Shown here: positions 7,713 to 8,831 of the stretch, one piece after another
How positions within the stretch are numbered: position 1 is the stretch's first letter
How the letters are laid out: each line of letters opens with the position of its first letter
Assembly (NCBI GenBank): GCA_020628975.1
Contig: JAHDEF010000068.1
Location: 1-8,831 of the forward strand
DNA: 8,831 nucleotides
From: Aquimarina sp.
Lineage (GTDB): Bacteria; Bacteroidota; Bacteroidia; Flavobacteriales; Flavobacteriaceae
Direction of reading: 5' to 3'
Made by a program: the position numbers and the translations under genes
Notes under the pieces: model-generated
Told to the model about the DNA's origin: nothing
Database searches by the model: none
Seen by the model: the letters and a program-made list of their open reading frames with translations, nothing else

Positions 7713-8179
7713 ATTTAACTGTTAATTTATCTACATAAATCTAAGGTTTAAATAATTTTTTTAACAGTATTATTAGTAATATTTTAATTAAGGATTATTT
7801 ATTAAATATTTCTTAGTATAATGTTGTTTTCTTTGTGTTTTGTTTAGGTTAATGTGGGAATCATCGGATATTACGTAAGAAGTAGTGTCTTAATTTACGA
7901 TGCGTGCATAAAAAAGGAATTCTAAAGAAGAAAATGAGAATGAGTTAACAGGTAAAATGGTAGGTGAAATGAAAGCTTGGTAGAAGTAAATTTTTATAGT
8001 TTCGATGTTTCTAATTTGAAAAGAATTTTACTCTAATCGTTTTTATATGCTGAATAGGGGGTAATTTTAAAATTAATGGACAGTTATAGTTTCTGCCATC
8101 GTTGTGGAGAAAGAATTTCTCTCAACTAAACATGATGTTTTTCGTTTTTAATAAAGTTCAAATTCATCAATAAAAAAAT
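7713..8179. other. 467-bp intergenic region between rpe and glgA
   Basis: No gene can be supported: the longest open stretches are about 25 codons, without family resemblance. Contents seen: the odd palindrome TTAACTGTTAA next to the glgA start (7715-7725); the weak promoter candidate at 7736-7767; a 10-nt direct repeat TTATAGTTTC (7994-8003 and 8084-8093, 90 bp apart); a 14-bp AT palindrome TAATTTTAAAATTA (8062-8075); and a hairpin GAGAAA-gaa-TTTCTC (8107-8121) extended by GTTG/CAAC (8101-8104, 8123-8126) without a U-tract. A T7 run (minus strand, 8178-8172) follows the rpe stop. A hairpin within the end of rpe (8194-8208) is 15 nt too far upstream to form a canonical terminator with it. The gap is long enough for a regulated leader or small RNA, but nothing identifies one. 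Confidence 0.5.
7736..7767 (-). promoter_or_regulatory. Weak candidate glgA promoter
   Basis: On the minus strand TAGATTTA (7743-7736) matches seven of the eight positions of the Bacteroidetes -7 element TAnnTTTG, with A in place of the final G. About 20 nt upstream is CTGTTAA (7767-7761) where a TTG-like -33 box would be expected; the match is poor. A transcript would start near 7729 and have a leader of about 17 nt. An imperfect inverted repeat (GTTTAAA 7746-7752, TTTAAC 7760-7765) fills the spacer and could be a regulator site. No better TAnnTTTG match was found on the minus strand in this gap. Confidence 0.25.
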
Positions 8180-8831
8180 TTAATTGTCTTTCAAAGCTAA
8201 AATAGCTTCTATAGGGTCGGTATTGTTAAAGATATAACTACCCGCTACTAAAACATCAGCACCAGCTTCGATTAATTTTTTAGCATTGTTGTTAGAAACA
8301 CCACCATCAATTTCGATTAATAATTCTGTGTTTTTAGCATTAGCTAAAGCAAGTAAGTCTTTGATTTTTTCATAAGTATTTTCAATAAATGATTGACCGC
8401 CAAAACCAGGATTTACACTCATTAATAATACCATGTCCAAGTCAATAATAATATCCTTAAGAACTTCAATAGGGGTGTGCGGATTTAATACAACGCCAGC
8501 TTTTATGCCAAAAGATTTTATGAGTTGGATACTTCGGTGTAAATGCGGACAGGCTTCGTAATGTACTGTAATATATTCAGCGCCTAATTTTACAAAAGAT
8601 TCAATATAACGGTCGGGTTGTTCGATCATTAAATGTACATCCAAAGGTTTTTTTGCATGTTTTTGAATAGCAGCTAATACAGGCATTCCGAAAGAAATAT
8701 TAGGAACAAACATTCCATCCATAATGTCAATATGAAACCAATCAGCCTCACTGTTGTTGATCATTTCAATATCTCGTTGAAGATTTCCAAAATCAGCAGC
8801 TAAAATAGACGGGGCAATAATGGGTTTAGGC
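8180..8831 (-). CDS. rpe: Ribulose-phosphate 3-epimerase, 5' end cut by window edge
   Basis: Interconverts D-ribulose-5-phosphate and D-xylulose-5-phosphate in the pentose-phosphate pathway; a cytoplasmic TIM-barrel metalloenzyme. The window shows 216 residues to the stop, beginning PKPIIAPSILAADFGNLQRD. The APSILAADF block normally lies within about ten residues of the start, so only a few codons are missing; an internal Met at visible residue 23 (8764) is not the start. Visible metal ligands and catalytic acids are His33 and Asp35 in WFHIDIMDG, His66 in LDVHLM and Asp175 in EIDGGV. The phosphate-binding segments are VNPGFGGQSF and GADVLVAGSYIF. The length is normal for bacterial Rpe. It is on the same strand as the glycogen genes but 467 bp upstream of glgA, so it is probably a separate unit. 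No clear terminator is seen after it. Confidence 0.97.
   Translation of the reverse strand, partial: PKPIIAPSILAADFGNLQRDIEMINNSEADWFHIDIMDGMFVPNISFGMPVLAAIQKHAKKPLDVHLMIEQPDRYIESFVKLGAEYITVHYEACPHLHRSIQLIKSFGIKAGVVLNPHTPIEVLKDIIIDLDMVLLMSVNPGFGGQSFIENTYEKIKDLLALANAKNTELLIEIDGGVSNNNAKKLIEAGADVLVAGSYIFNNTDPIEAILALKDN

Noticed and set aside
7817..7822. A perfect TATAAT on the plus strand.
   Set aside because: There is no matching -35 element, no plus-strand gene downstream, and Bacteroidetes housekeeping promoters use a different -7 consensus.
7854..7980. Two short plus-strand open stretches of about 23 codons (one from GTG at 7854, one ending in MVGEMKAW) in the rpe-glgA gap.
   Set aside because: They are too short, have no ribosome-binding or family evidence, and are not distinguishable from noise.
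8107..8121. Hairpin GAGAAA-gaa-TTTCTC considered as the rpe terminator.
   Set aside because: No U-tract follows on either strand, and it lies about 60 bp beyond the rpe stop.
1..8831. Search for mobile elements, CRISPR arrays, tRNA or rRNA genes, defence or toxin-antitoxin genes.
   Set aside because: No transposase, integrase, regularly spaced repeats, RNA gene signatures or accessory genes were seen; the window reads as stable metabolic chromosome.

Overview
The window is an ordinary-looking stretch of an AT-rich bacterial chromosome. It most likely comes from Bacteroidota, class Flavobacteriia. The grounds are the AT-rich composition, A/T-rich leaders without clear GGAGG ribosome-binding sites, and the wording of the proteins (for example the GlgA N-terminus with KVGGLADVVGALPKYQ). 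No rRNA or other phylogenetic marker is present, so the class assignment is inference. Every gene that can be supported lies on the minus strand, so transcription runs from high to low coordinates.

Layout in transcription order. (1) 8831-8180 is rpe, ribulose-phosphate 3-epimerase, cut by the window edge only a few codons after its start. (2) 8179-7713 is a 467-bp gap with no supportable gene. It holds a weak promoter candidate and several short inverted repeats. (3) 7712-534 is a four-gene glycogen cluster: glgA (glycogen synthase), glgC (ADP-glucose pyrophosphorylase), glgB (branching enzyme) and a GH31 alpha-glucosidase. The internal gaps are 3, 82 and 77 bp and none contains a convincing terminator. 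(4) A strong intrinsic terminator at 455-496 closes the cluster. (5) 427-143 is a small Rdx-family (SelT/SelW/SelH-like) protein with a CxxC motif. (6) 142-1 has no supportable gene.

How the genes work together: GlgC makes ADP-glucose from glucose-1-phosphate and ATP, GlgA adds the glucose to alpha-1,4 chains, and GlgB introduces alpha-1,6 branches. The GH31 enzyme has no visible signal peptide, so it probably acts in the cytoplasm and releases glucose from the non-reducing ends of glycogen or malto-oligosaccharides. No glycogen phosphorylase (glgP) or GlgX-type debranching enzyme is in the window. The catalytic residues recognised in all five metabolic enzymes are intact. rpe belongs to the pentose-phosphate pathway and is probably a separate transcription unit.

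No new biological system is evident. The points most worth a second look are the cyanobacterial/plant-like allosteric signature of GlgC, the cytoplasmic GH31 in place of the usual glycogen-degrading enzymes, the terminator very close upstream of the Rdx gene, and repeat-rich gaps that may hold regulator sites.
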